Assembly: GCA_963762545.1 (NCBI GenBank)
Contig: CAVXLC010000001.1
Location: 806,001-870,000, forward strand
Reading direction: 5' to 3'
From: JABFSM01 sp963762545
GTDB taxonomy: Bacteria > Gemmatimonadota > Gemmatimonadetes > Gemmatimonadales > GWC2-71-9
Length of the DNA stretch: 64,000 nt
In this document: positions 20,570 through 28,619 of the stretch, in pieces
Layout of the letters: every line of letters starts with the position of its first letter
Numbering within the stretch: the stretch's first letter is position 1
Notes under the pieces: model-generated
Told to the model about the DNA's origin: nothing
What the model saw: only the letters and a program-made list of their open reading frames with translations
Database searches by the model: none
Made by a program: the position numbers and the translations under genes

Positions 20570-21615
20570 CGCCGAAACCAGCTCATGATGAGCAGCATCT
20601 CGTCGATCACGGCCGCCGCCAGCGGACCGGCGGGCTCGGGCTCGCGGCCCTGCTCCGCGGCCACCACGCCCCGGAAGGCCTCCCGTTCGATGGGCGTCGC
20701 CGGCCAGGGGTAGCAGGCGCGGACCGCACCCCGGCGAATGAGATACGCCTTGTCATCGCCGTGGAGACCCGGATCGCGGTAGACGAAGGTAAGGAGCTCC
20801 AGCCCGGCCCGCGCGCGGGTGGTGGCGGCCAGCAGCCATTCCAGTGCCTCGAAACGCTCCCGCCACCGTGCGGCTGCCTCGAATTCGCCCCGGTCGGCCG
20901 CGGACATCATGCCGGCCACGATCCGATCCACCGGGGCGATGGCGGTGCCGTCGAGGAACGCCGCCGCGGCCTGCACCCGCAGGCGGTAGTCGCGCTCGGT
21001 GACCAGGCCCGCGCAGGGGCCGCTGCAGGTGCCGAAATCGTAGCGCGGGCAGGCGGCTTGCCGCGGGGTGTCGAAGAGATCGCCCTGTTCCGCGAAGGCC
21101 ATGGGCATCCGGTCGGCGCAATCGCGCAGGCCGAGGAGATCGTTGAGCACCCGGATGGCGAGCGAGGTGCGCGCCGGAGACGGCAGGGGCCCGTAGTAGC
21201 GCACCTGATCCCGGGCCGGGCTTCGGGTGCAGGAGAGCTTGGGGGCCGGCCCCTCGGCCACGCCGATGAACACGATCGAGCGGGCGCGGTTCATCTGCAC
21301 GTTGTAGGGGGGCCGGCACTTCCGGATTTCCCGGAGCTCGGCCAGGTGGGCGGCGAACTCGCTGGAGGCGTATTCCCAGGTCACGTCGCTCGCCGCGTGG
21401 AGGATCCGGGCGCCCTTGTCCTCCGGGTACTTGGCCTGAAAGTAGGACAGCAATCGCGAGCGCAGCAGCTTGGCCTTGCCCACGTACAGCACCCGACCCG
21501 ATGCGTCCAGCATCCGGTAGATGCCCGGCCGCTGCTCGGCCAGGCCCCTGACCCGGCGGCGCAGGCCGTCGAGGTCGGTGGCCGGAAGCGGCAGGGCCAT
21601 GGCGCGGGCCGTCAT
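20521..21615 (-). CDS. UvrC-like GIY-YIG nuclease lacking the C-terminal nuclease half
   Basis: A 364-residue relative of UvrC and Cho, which cut DNA beside lesions. The GIY-YIG domain starts near residue 25: PGIYRMLDASGRVLYVGKAK, the conserved Arg in LRSRL, and the metal-binding Glu in ELREIRKCRPPYN. In the middle is CPRYDFGTCSGPC, matching the cysteine cluster of UvrC, then a UvrB/C-like helical pair (FEAAARWRERFEALEW). The RNase H-like and helix-hairpin-helix domains of full UvrC (about 600 residues) are missing, as in Cho. The ATG at 21615 overlaps the mutM stop (ATGA), so the two repair genes are coupled. Confidence 0.85.
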   Translation of the reverse strand: MTARAMALPLPATDLDGLRRRVRGLAEQRPGIYRMLDASGRVLYVGKAKLLRSRLLSYFQAKYPEDKGARILHAASDVTWEYASSEFAAHLAELREIRKCRPPYNVQMNRARSIVFIGVAEGPAPKLSCTRSPARDQVRYYGPLPSPARTSLAIRVLNDLLGLRDCADRMPMAFAEQGDLFDTPRQAACPRYDFGTCSGPCAGLVTERDYRLRVQAAAAFLDGTAIAPVDRIVAGMMSAADRGEFEAAARWRERFEALEWLLAATTRARAGLELLTFVYRDPGLHGDDKAYLIRRGAVRACYPWPATPIEREAFRGVVAAEQGREPEPAGPLAAAVIDEMLLIMSWFRRHPDALRRTTRIEEWT

Positions 21616-22436
21616 GTCTGGCATCGGTGGCAGAAGACCGTGATGCGTCCGTCGATGGCGTGGGTGCCGGCCAGCGTGGTGCCGCAGCGGCGGCAGGGCT
21701 CCCCTTCGCGGCCATAGACCATCAGCTCGAGCTGAAAATTGCCCGGTGCGCCGGTTCCGGTGCGGTAGTCCCGGAAGGTGGTGCCTTGCGACGCGATGGC
21801 CGCTTCGAGAATGCGGACGAGATGGCGGTGCAGCAGCCGGGCCGCCGCCGCGCTCACCTGGCTGGCCGGCTTCGACGGGTCGATCCGGGCCGCGAACAGC
21901 GCTTCGTTGGCGTAGATGTTCCCCACCCCCGCGATGGCCCGCTGGTCCATGAGCACTTTCTTCACGGCGGCGCGGGAGCCGGCCAGGATCGCGCGCAGCG
22001 CGGCCGGCGTGAAGGCCGGCCCGAGCGGCTCCGGGCCGATGGCCGCATCGTACGCTTCCCACCCGCCGGCGTCGAGCCAGAGCAGCGTCCCGAGCCGGCG
22101 CACGTCCCGGTAGACCAGGGTGCGCCGATCGTCGAGCGCGATGCGGAGCACGGCGTAGCGCTTCTCTTCGGCGGTGAGGTCGCGGTCGAGCACCAGGAGC
22201 GAGCCGGTCATGCCGGGCTGCACCACCAGACGCCGCTCATCGGTTTCGATCACCGCGTGCTTGGCGCGCCGGCTCACCGCGCGCACTCGCCGGCCCTTGA
22301 GCCCGGCCACCAGGGTCCGCCGGGTAACCCCCCGCAACACGTCATCGTGGGAGAGCCGCGCGCCCAGAAAGCGGCGGCCCACGAGCTCGGGACGAAGGTC
22401 CCGGACGATGGTCTCGACTTCGGGGAGCTCAGGCAC
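21612..22436 (-). CDS. mutM: Formamidopyrimidine-DNA glycosylase (MutM/Fpg)
   Basis: Base-excision glycosylase/AP lyase of 274 residues that removes oxidised purines such as 8-oxoguanine. After the initiator Met it begins PELPEVE, the catalytic Pro and Glu. The helix-two-turn-helix shows KKVLMDQRAIAGVGNIYANE, and the C-terminus ends in a four-Cys zinc finger (CRRC and CHRC). The GTG at 22436 was chosen because the family must begin directly with Pro-Glu; the long upstream extension is a shadow. The gene overlaps the end of purD by eight bases and is followed by the UvrC-like nuclease, linking purine metabolism and oxidative repair on one message. Confidence 0.95.
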   Translation of the reverse strand: MPELPEVETIVRDLRPELVGRRFLGARLSHDDVLRGVTRRTLVAGLKGRRVRAVSRRAKHAVIETDERRLVVQPGMTGSLLVLDRDLTAEEKRYAVLRIALDDRRTLVYRDVRRLGTLLWLDAGGWEAYDAAIGPEPLGPAFTPAALRAILAGSRAAVKKVLMDQRAIAGVGNIYANEALFAARIDPSKPASQVSAAAARLLHRHLVRILEAAIASQGTTFRDYRTGTGAPGNFQLELMVYGREGEPCRRCGTTLAGTHAIDGRITVFCHRCQT

Positions 22437-23715
22437 CCGCCTTCCTCCGGGCCTCCCGCCAGCCGATGTCGCGCCGGAACTGTCTCCCCTCGAACTGAAT
22501 GGCCTCCGCCGCGGCGCGGCTGGCCTGCTGGGCCGCGGCAAACGTCGGCGCGACGGCGGTGACGGCCAGCACTCGCCCTCCATTGGTCCGGAGCACGCCG
22601 GTTTCATCCCGCTGGGTGCCGGCGTGGAACACCACCACCCCTTCGGGGAGCGTGGCCGGGATGTCGATCGGATCTCCCCGGCGCGGGGCATCGGGATACC
22701 CGTGCGCGGCGAGCACGGTCGTGACCGCCGCACCTTCCCGCACGCCCACCGGCGGCAGCGGCTCGCCCCGGGCCGCGGCGCCGAGCGCGTCGGTGAGCCC
22801 GGAGGTGAGCAGCGGGAGGATCGCCTGGGTCTCCGGGTCGCCGAAGCGGCAATTGAATTCGACCACGTTGGGAGTGCCGTCGAAACCGACCATGACCCCG
22901 GCGTAGAGCAGCCCGCTGAACCCGGCACCGCGCCGGGCCATTTCCTTGAGGGTGGGACGCAGCACCTCGCGCTCGATCCGGTCGAGCAGCGCCGGCGTCG
23001 CCAGCGAGACCGGGGTATACGCCCCCATGCCGCCGGTGTTGGGCCCCCGGTCCTGCTCCAGCAGCCGCTTGTGGTCCTGGGCCGGAGGCAGGATCACCAG
23101 GTCCCGCCCGTTGGTGATCGCGAGCACCGAGAGCTCCTCCCCCTCGAGGAACGATTCGATCACCACGGTCCGGCCCGCGTCGCCGAAGATGCTGTCGCGC
23201 AGCATCGCGTTGACCGCGCGCCCGGCCTCCTCCCGGTTGACGCAGACGATGGCACCTTTCCCGGCGGCCAGGCCGCTCGCCTTCACCACCAGCGGCTCGG
23301 CGTGCCGGTCCACATAGGCCAGCGCCATCTTGAGCTCGGCGGCGGTGAAGGTGCGGGAGGTGGCGGTGGGAACCCCCGCCGCCTGCATCACTTCCTTGGC
23401 GAACGCCTTCGAGGCTTCGATCTGCGCGGCGGCGGCGGAGGGACCGAATACCGCCCTCCCGGCGTCGCGCAGCCGGTCCGCCAGCCCGCGGGCCAGCGGC
23501 GCCTCGGGCCCGACCACGGTGAGGTCGATGGCGTGGGCCTGGACCGCGCGCACCAGGCGGTCCTGGTCTTCCGATCCGATGGGGAGATTGTTGGCGAGAA
23601 GGGCGGTGCCGGGATTGCCCGGGGCGCAGAAGAGGTCGGCGGAAGGGAGGTCGCGGCGCAGCGCCCAGCACAGCGCGTGTTCGCGGCCTCCTCCTCCGAC
23701 GACCAGTAGCTTCAT
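22429..23715 (-). CDS. purD: Phosphoribosylamine-glycine ligase (PurD)
   Basis: ATP-grasp ligase of 428 residues, the second step of de novo purine synthesis: joins glycine to 5-phosphoribosylamine using ATP. The N-terminus MKLLVVGGGGREHALCWAL is diagnostic; the ATP-grasp core includes KASGLAAGKGAIVC, EEFLEG-like ESFLEGEELS, QDHKRL and FNCRFGDPETQ. Length is normal for the family. The start overlaps the stop of the M48 peptidase gene (ATGA), and the end overlaps the mutM start. No other pur gene is in the window. Confidence 0.96.
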   Translation of the reverse strand: MKLLVVGGGGREHALCWALRRDLPSADLFCAPGNPGTALLANNLPIGSEDQDRLVRAVQAHAIDLTVVGPEAPLARGLADRLRDAGRAVFGPSAAAAQIEASKAFAKEVMQAAGVPTATSRTFTAAELKMALAYVDRHAEPLVVKASGLAAGKGAIVCVNREEAGRAVNAMLRDSIFGDAGRTVVIESFLEGEELSVLAITNGRDLVILPPAQDHKRLLEQDRGPNTGGMGAYTPVSLATPALLDRIEREVLRPTLKEMARRGAGFSGLLYAGVMVGFDGTPNVVEFNCRFGDPETQAILPLLTSGLTDALGAAARGEPLPPVGVREGAAVTTVLAAHGYPDAPRRGDPIDIPATLPEGVVVFHAGTQRDETGVLRTNGGRVLAVTAVAPTFAAAQQASRAAAEAIQFEGRQFRRDIGWREARRKAGA

Positions 23716-24725
23716 CCCTGCTGGGCCTTGCGGAAGGCGTCGCGCGCGGTCGCCGCCGCCTTCTTGGCGGCGTCGGCCACGTTACTCATCGTTTCCCGTG
23801 CCGCGCCCGCGTAGTGGTCCTTCGCCGCCCGGAGGTCCTCCTTGAGCGGCCGCTCCTTCTGCTCGGTGCCCCGGCGGGTGTACTCCCCGCGCAGGATGCG
23901 CTCGTAGTCGCCGCTCTGGATCCACTTCTGCAGCTCCGCGGCGCGCACCGTATTCATCGGGTGGGTCAGCGCGAGCGTGTTGAGGATCTTGTAGACGATG
24001 TCCAGCCCCTCATTGGTCGTGATGTACTCGTTGGCCTGGGCCACGAAGGGATCCAGCGCCATCTGGCCCTCCTCGAGCGCGCCGCGGTAGGCCCCGGCCA
24101 TTTTCATGAAGAGCTGCTGCGAAGCGATGACGTTCTGGCTCCCCAGCAGCCCGGCCCGGTCGGAGGAGAGCTCCGACTTGCGGGACCACTCGAGGATCGC
24201 CAGGCGCACCGGCAGGAGCGCGATGCCCGCGAGCAGCGGCAGCGCGCCCAGGCTCACGTTGAGGAAGATCTCGGCGATGGTCCGGTAGAGGGAGTGGCCG
24301 CTCACCACGTGCCCCATCTCGTGCGCGATCAGGGCCCGGAGCTCCTCCTCGTCCAGCAGCTCGAGCGCGGCGGAGTGCAGGACGATGAAGGGGTCGTCCA
24401 CGCCGTAGGCGCCGGCGTTGAACACCGGGGTCTGCGACACATACAGCTCGGGGACCTTGGGCCAGTCGAAGGTGGTGCAGACCTCGACGTGCAGCCCGTG
24501 GGCCCGGGGAAACTGCTGGTGGCCCGCCCGCACGGAATTGCCCTGGAACAACAGCCGGATTCCCCGCTCGCCGCCCAGGATGGCGATGATCTTCCGCACC
24601 ACATCGTCGAACCCGGGCACCGCGCGCATGGCCTGCAGCGCGGCGCGGTCGGCGGGATGCTCCCACGACACGCCGGCGATCTGCGGAAAGGCGACCCGGG
24701 CGCGATGCGTAGGCAGGGAGGTCAT
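23712..24725 (-). CDS. M48-family metallopeptidase
   Basis: Zinc peptidase of 337 residues. The metal site is HEMGHVVSGH (HExxH) near residue 140, with the third ligand Glu in SELSSDRAG about 55 residues later. Two hydrophobic segments (about 158-180) follow the active site, as in HtpX and other membrane-bound M48 members, so the enzyme is probably anchored in the inner membrane facing the cytoplasm. The last 60 residues form a charged, alanine-rich helix. There is no N-terminal signal peptide. It heads the run with purD, mutM and the nuclease gene. Confidence 0.88.
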   Translation of the reverse strand: MTSLPTHRARVAFPQIAGVSWEHPADRAALQAMRAVPGFDDVVRKIIAILGGERGIRLLFQGNSVRAGHQQFPRAHGLHVEVCTTFDWPKVPELYVSQTPVFNAGAYGVDDPFIVLHSAALELLDEEELRALIAHEMGHVVSGHSLYRTIAEIFLNVSLGALPLLAGIALLPVRLAILEWSRKSELSSDRAGLLGSQNVIASQQLFMKMAGAYRGALEEGQMALDPFVAQANEYITTNEGLDIVYKILNTLALTHPMNTVRAAELQKWIQSGDYERILRGEYTRRGTEQKERPLKEDLRAAKDHYAGAARETMSNVADAAKKAAATARDAFRKAQQG

Positions 24726-24788
24726 GGGGAGCTCGGGGGTCAGAGGTGCACGAATCTACGGGGTTCCCGCTGGAAGGTTTCAGGGTGA

Positions 24789-24851
24789 ACGCCAGGACGC
24801 AAGGACGCAACGTGGCTCCTCGTACGGCGTTGCGTCCTTGCGTCCTGGCGT
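24789..24851. repeat. Perfect 24-bp hairpin made of tandem 8-mers
   Basis: Left arm 24789-24812 and right arm 24828-24851 are exact reverse complements with a 15-base loop. Each arm contains the unit GACGCAAG repeated (ACGCCAG, GACGCAAG, GACGCAAC). It sits just past the stop of the transsulfuration gene and before the M48 gene. There is no T-run, so it may act as a terminator or processing hairpin. Confidence 0.7.
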
Positions 24852-26014
24852 CATCCCATCGCCTGGTCCAGGTCCTTGATGAGATCCTCGATTTCCTCGA
24901 TCCCCACCGACAGGCGCACCAGGGAGTCGGTCAGTCCCATCTCCAGGCGCAGCTCCTTCGGCACCGCGGCGTGGGTCATCGAGGCGGGGTGCCCGATCAG
25001 GCTCTCCACGCCGCCCAGGGATTCGGCGAGCTGGAAGATGCGGACCCGTTCCACGATCCGGCGCGCCTTGGCCTCGTCGCCCACGTCGAAGGAGACCATG
25101 CCTCCGAATCCGCACATCTGCTTCCGGGCCAGCTCGTGCTGCGGATGGTTGGGCAGACCGGGGTAGTAGAGGTGCTTCACCGCCTTGTGGTCCTTGAGCC
25201 AGTCCGCCATGCGGCGGCCGTTGAGATCGTGCTGGCGCATGCGGAGCGGCAGGGTCTTGGTGCCCCGGAGGGCCAGCCAGCAGTCCATCGGCCCCGGCAC
25301 CGCGCCACTGGCGTTCTGGATGAAGCCGAGCCGCTCGGCGAGATCGTCCCGCCGGGTGATGAGCAGACCGCCCACCATGTCGCTGTGCCCGTTCAGGTAC
25401 TTGGTGGTGGAATGCAGCACGATGTCGGCGCCCAGCTCGAGCGGCCGCTGGAACATCGGGGTCGCGAAGGTGTTGTCCACCGCGAAGAGCATTCCCCGCG
25501 ACGCGGTCAGATCGCCCACGGCGCGCAGGTCGGTCAGGAACATCATCGGGTTGGTCGGGGTCTCGCAGTAGACCATCCGGGTGGCCGGGCGGACGGCGCG
25601 CTCGATGTTGCCGATGTCCCGGGTGTCCACGAACGTGATCGCGAGGCCGTACGGCTCGAAGATCCGGCGCATCAGCCGCATCGACCCGCCGTAGACGCTC
25701 TCGCCGGAGATGATGTGATCGCCGGCCTTGAACAGCTTGAGGATCGCATCCAGCGCCGCGAGGCCCGACCCGAACGCGAAGCCGTGGGTGCCGCCTTCCA
25801 GCGCGGCCACGTTGCGCTCCAGGGCCTCGCGGGTGGGATTCTGGGTCCGGGCGTATTCGTAGCCCTTGTTCTTGCCCAGGCCTTCCTGGCGGTAGGTGGA
25901 GGTTTGATAGATCGGGGTCATCACCGCCCCGGCGAGGGGGTCGGCCACCTGGCCTGCGTGCACCGCTCGGGTGGCCAGCGCGTGCTCCAAGTCGTGCTCG
26001 AGAATGCGGGTCAT
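24851..26014 (-). CDS. Cystathionine gamma-synthase/lyase family PLP enzyme
   Basis: PLP-dependent transsulfuration enzyme of 387 residues that handles cystathionine, homocysteine or cysteine. Motifs include YEYARTQNPTREALE, the pyridoxal stacking region SGLAALDAIL, DNTFATP, and STTKYLNGHSD with the Schiff-base Lys. The C-terminal ESLGGVESLIGHPASMTHA block is the family substrate loop. Synthase and lyase cannot be separated with confidence from sequence alone. The ATG at 26014 has a GGGAG ribosome site; a longer frame upstream exists but reads past the promoter of the divergent gene. No SAM riboswitch is visible in the short leader. Confidence 0.93.
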   Translation of the reverse strand: MTRILEHDLEHALATRAVHAGQVADPLAGAVMTPIYQTSTYRQEGLGKNKGYEYARTQNPTREALERNVAALEGGTHGFAFGSGLAALDAILKLFKAGDHIISGESVYGGSMRLMRRIFEPYGLAITFVDTRDIGNIERAVRPATRMVYCETPTNPMMFLTDLRAVGDLTASRGMLFAVDNTFATPMFQRPLELGADIVLHSTTKYLNGHSDMVGGLLITRRDDLAERLGFIQNASGAVPGPMDCWLALRGTKTLPLRMRQHDLNGRRMADWLKDHKAVKHLYYPGLPNHPQHELARKQMCGFGGMVSFDVGDEAKARRIVERVRIFQLAESLGGVESLIGHPASMTHAAVPKELRLEMGLTDSLVRLSVGIEEIEDLIKDLDQAMG

Positions 26015-26117
26015 GGGCTCTCCCAAGGTCCTGCGGTGACGGTCGGCGTGCCAGAAGAATAGCGATCCGGCCGCCGGGACGTTGAACATTGCCACCGGCT
26101 ACCCTACGTTTCACTTT

Positions 26118-27182
26118 GTGATTCCGTCGCCCACCGCCTTGCGGACCGACGCGCCGAGGGCACTGGTCGTCGACGACGACGGCGAGCTCCGCCAAACCCT
26201 GGTTCGGGTGCTCCAGTCGGCGGGACTGTCGACGATTGAAGCCGGCAACGGGCGCGAGGCCCTCGCGCTGCTCGAGGAGTACGGCGAAGTCCCCCTGATC
26301 GTCAGCGACCTCTACATGCCGGAAATGGACGGCATCACCTTCCTCCGGGAGGTGCATCGCCGGTGGGCCGACGTGGCCTTCATCATGCTGACCGGGGTCG
26401 CCGAGGTCTCGACGGCGGTGGAGTGCCTCAAGCATGGTGCGTTCGATTACATCGCCAAGCCGTTCATCGTCGACGAAGTGCGGGTGCGGGTGGACAACGC
26501 GCTCGAAAAACGGCGTCTCGTCCTCGAGAACCGCTTTCTGCAGCAGAGCTACCAGGAGCGGCTCGAGGCCTCCATCCGCGAACTCGACCAACGGAACAAG
26601 GAGCAGTTCGTGGGCCAAATCCAGATGGCGGTGCGGATGCTCGAGAAGAAAGACGTCTATACCCGGGGCCACTCCCAGCGGGTGAGCCGCTACGCGGTGA
26701 AGACGGCCGTCTTCCTCGGCTTCACCGGCGATGTGCTCGATCAGATCCGGCTCGGCGGCGAGCTCCACGACATCGGGAAGATCGGCACCCGGGATTCGGT
26801 GCTGCAGAAGCCCGGTCCGCTGACCGCCTCGGAATTCGAGGAGATCAAGAAGCACGTCACCGAGGGAGAGGAGATCCTCCAGCCGCTCCGCCGCGAGCAT
26901 CCTCTGGTGCTGCAGATCGTGCGCAACCATCACGAGCGGCTCGACGGAAGCGGATTCCCTGACGGGCTCCGGGGCGAGGCCATTCCGATGGTGGCCCGGG
27001 TGATCGCGGTGGTGGACGCGTTCGACGCGATGACGACCAACCGCGCCTACCAGCGGCCCCGCGCCGCCGATGACGCGATGGCCGAGCTGTTGCGCTATGC
27101 CGGCGTGCAGTTCGATCCCCACGTCGTGTCGGCATTCCAGAAGGCCTTCCCGGACGTGGAGCGGCTCCCGATCAGGGTGTAG
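26118..27182 (+). CDS. Response regulator with HD-GYP c-di-GMP phosphodiesterase domain
   Basis: Two-domain regulator of about 354 residues. The receiver domain has the acidic pair VVDDDGE, phosphoacceptor Asp in VSDLYMPEMDG (about 64) and Lys in IAKPF. A helical linker of about 50 residues leads to an HD-GYP domain: HDIGKIG holds the metal His-Asp, and HHERLDGSGFPDGLRG is the GYP region with Phe in place of Tyr, a common variant. It should degrade cyclic di-GMP upon phosphorylation, lowering adhesion or raising motility. The GTG at 26118 starts just ahead of the domain; a TTG at 26082 is an alternative. No cognate kinase is adjacent. Confidence 0.92.
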   Translation: MIPSPTALRTDAPRALVVDDDGELRQTLVRVLQSAGLSTIEAGNGREALALLEEYGEVPLIVSDLYMPEMDGITFLREVHRRWADVAFIMLTGVAEVSTAVECLKHGAFDYIAKPFIVDEVRVRVDNALEKRRLVLENRFLQQSYQERLEASIRELDQRNKEQFVGQIQMAVRMLEKKDVYTRGHSQRVSRYAVKTAVFLGFTGDVLDQIRLGGELHDIGKIGTRDSVLQKPGPLTASEFEEIKKHVTEGEEILQPLRREHPLVLQIVRNHHERLDGSGFPDGLRGEAIPMVARVIAVVDAFDAMTTNRAYQRPRAADDAMAELLRYAGVQFDPHVVSAFQKAFPDVERLPIRV

Positions 27183-27222
27183 CGTGAGGCCTCGCCTCTT
27201 CGCATCGGGGCCTCCTACCGTC

Positions 27223-27228
27223 TAGCTT
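27223..27228 (+). promoter_or_regulatory. Candidate -10 box TAGCTT before glmM
   Basis: TAGCTT is followed by seven bases and the glmM ATG, with no Shine-Dalgarno between. This matches the short spacing seen at the ABC-F, tig, PP2C and acyltransferase genes and suggests a leaderless glmM-glmS transcript. Confidence 0.45.
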
Positions 27229-27235
27229 TTCGGCA

Positions 27236-28600
27236 ATGTCGAACACCCTCATGATATCCGTCTCCGGCATGCGGGGAATCGTCGGAACGGACCTGACTCC
27301 CGAGCTGGTGGCGCGCCACGCCGCCGCCCTCGGCGCATGGGCCGCGGCCGGCGGAAACCCCAGGGTTGTGCTGGGGCGGGACTCCCGCACCAGCGGGGCG
27401 ATGTTTGCGCACGCCGCCATGGCCGGGCTCATGTCGGTCGGGTGCGATGTCATCGATCTCGGCGTCGTTCCCACCCCGACTACCCAGCTGGCTGTCGAGC
27501 ACCACCACGCCGGCGCCGGCCTCATCCTGACGGCCAGCCACAACCCCATCGAATGGAACGCGCTCAAGCTGGTGGGGCCCGACGGCATCTTCCTCGATGC
27601 CGGCGCGGGGGCCGCGGTCCGGGCGCTGGCCGAGGCCGGTCCGGGGCGGGTGGGGTGGGACGGACTCGGGAAGCTCGCGGTCGACGTCGACGCCATCCGG
27701 CGCCATCTCGACCTGGTCCTCGCGCTGCCCGAGGTGGATGTTGCGCTGATTCGACGGGCCCGGTTCACGGTGGCGCTGGACTGCGTCAGGGGGGCCGGCG
27801 GCGCCATCATTCCGGAACTGCTGGAGCGCCTCGGCTGCACCGTGGCCGGCATCAATCTCGAGACCGACGGCCGCTTTCCGAGGGAGCCCGAGCCGATTCC
27901 CGAGAACCTGGGCGAGCTGGCCAGGCTGGTCCGTTCCACCGGGGCCCACATCGGAATGGCGGTGGATCCCGACGTGGACCGCCTGGCCCTGGTGGATGAG
28001 CGGGGAGAGCCGATCGGAGAGGACTACACGCTGGCGTTCGCGGTACGGGCGGTCCTGGGGGCGGCGGGAAAGCGTCCCGCACCCCCGCCCGTCGTCGTCG
28101 CCAACCTCTCTACCAGCCTGGTGGTGGAAGATGCCGCGATGGCCGGCGGGGGACGCTTCCTCCGAGCCCCGGTGGGCGAGGCGAACGTGGCCAAGACGAT
28201 CCGGGACGAGGGGGCGCTGATCGGGGGGGAGGGGAACGGGGGGGTGATCCTTCCCGCGCTTCATATCGGTCGCGATGCCCCCTTGGGGGTGGCGTTGATC
28301 TTGCAGTATCTTGCGCGCGAAAACAGCACCGTCTCAACGTTGGTAGCCGCCGCGCCCCGGTATCGGATTGTGAAGGCTAAGACCCCACGGGGCGCCGACT
28401 TGCAGGCCGCGTATTCGGCGCTCAAGGCCCGCTTTCCGGAGGCTACCGCCGATGAGCGGGACGGGCTTCGGCTGGCCTGGCGGGATCGATGGGTACATTT
28501 GCGCCCTTCGGGTACGGAGCCGGTGATTCGGGTGATCGCCGAGGCGCCGACCGAGGCTCAGGCGATGCACTTGGTGGAGGACTGCCGGACTCTTCTCTAG
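27236..28600 (+). CDS. glmM: Phosphoglucosamine mutase (GlmM-like phosphohexomutase)
   Basis: Interconverts glucosamine 6-phosphate and glucosamine 1-phosphate on the way to UDP-GlcNAc for peptidoglycan. The 454-residue product has the four phosphohexomutase signatures: TASHNPIEWNALK with the phosphoserine, the metal loop DPDVDRLAL, the sugar-binding GGEGNGGVI, and the phosphate-binding RPSGTEPVIRV. Phosphomannomutase activity cannot be excluded, since this family is hard to split by sequence, but glmS follows 19 bases later on the same strand, which favours GlmM. Confidence 0.92.
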   Translation: MSNTLMISVSGMRGIVGTDLTPELVARHAAALGAWAAAGGNPRVVLGRDSRTSGAMFAHAAMAGLMSVGCDVIDLGVVPTPTTQLAVEHHHAGAGLILTASHNPIEWNALKLVGPDGIFLDAGAGAAVRALAEAGPGRVGWDGLGKLAVDVDAIRRHLDLVLALPEVDVALIRRARFTVALDCVRGAGGAIIPELLERLGCTVAGINLETDGRFPREPEPIPENLGELARLVRSTGAHIGMAVDPDVDRLALVDERGEPIGEDYTLAFAVRAVLGAAGKRPAPPPVVVANLSTSLVVEDAAMAGGGRFLRAPVGEANVAKTIRDEGALIGGEGNGGVILPALHIGRDAPLGVALILQYLARENSTVSTLVAAAPRYRIVKAKTPRGADLQAAYSALKARFPEATADERDGLRLAWRDRWVHLRPSGTEPVIRVIAEAPTEAQAMHLVEDCRTLL

Positions 28601-28619
28601 GCATGAGGTCGTTCACACG

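Noticed and set aside
26015..26117. SAM riboswitch upstream of the transsulfuration gene
   Set aside because: The leader is too short and lacks the expected stems.
28601..28619. glmS ribozyme
   Set aside because: Only 19 bases separate glmM and glmS.
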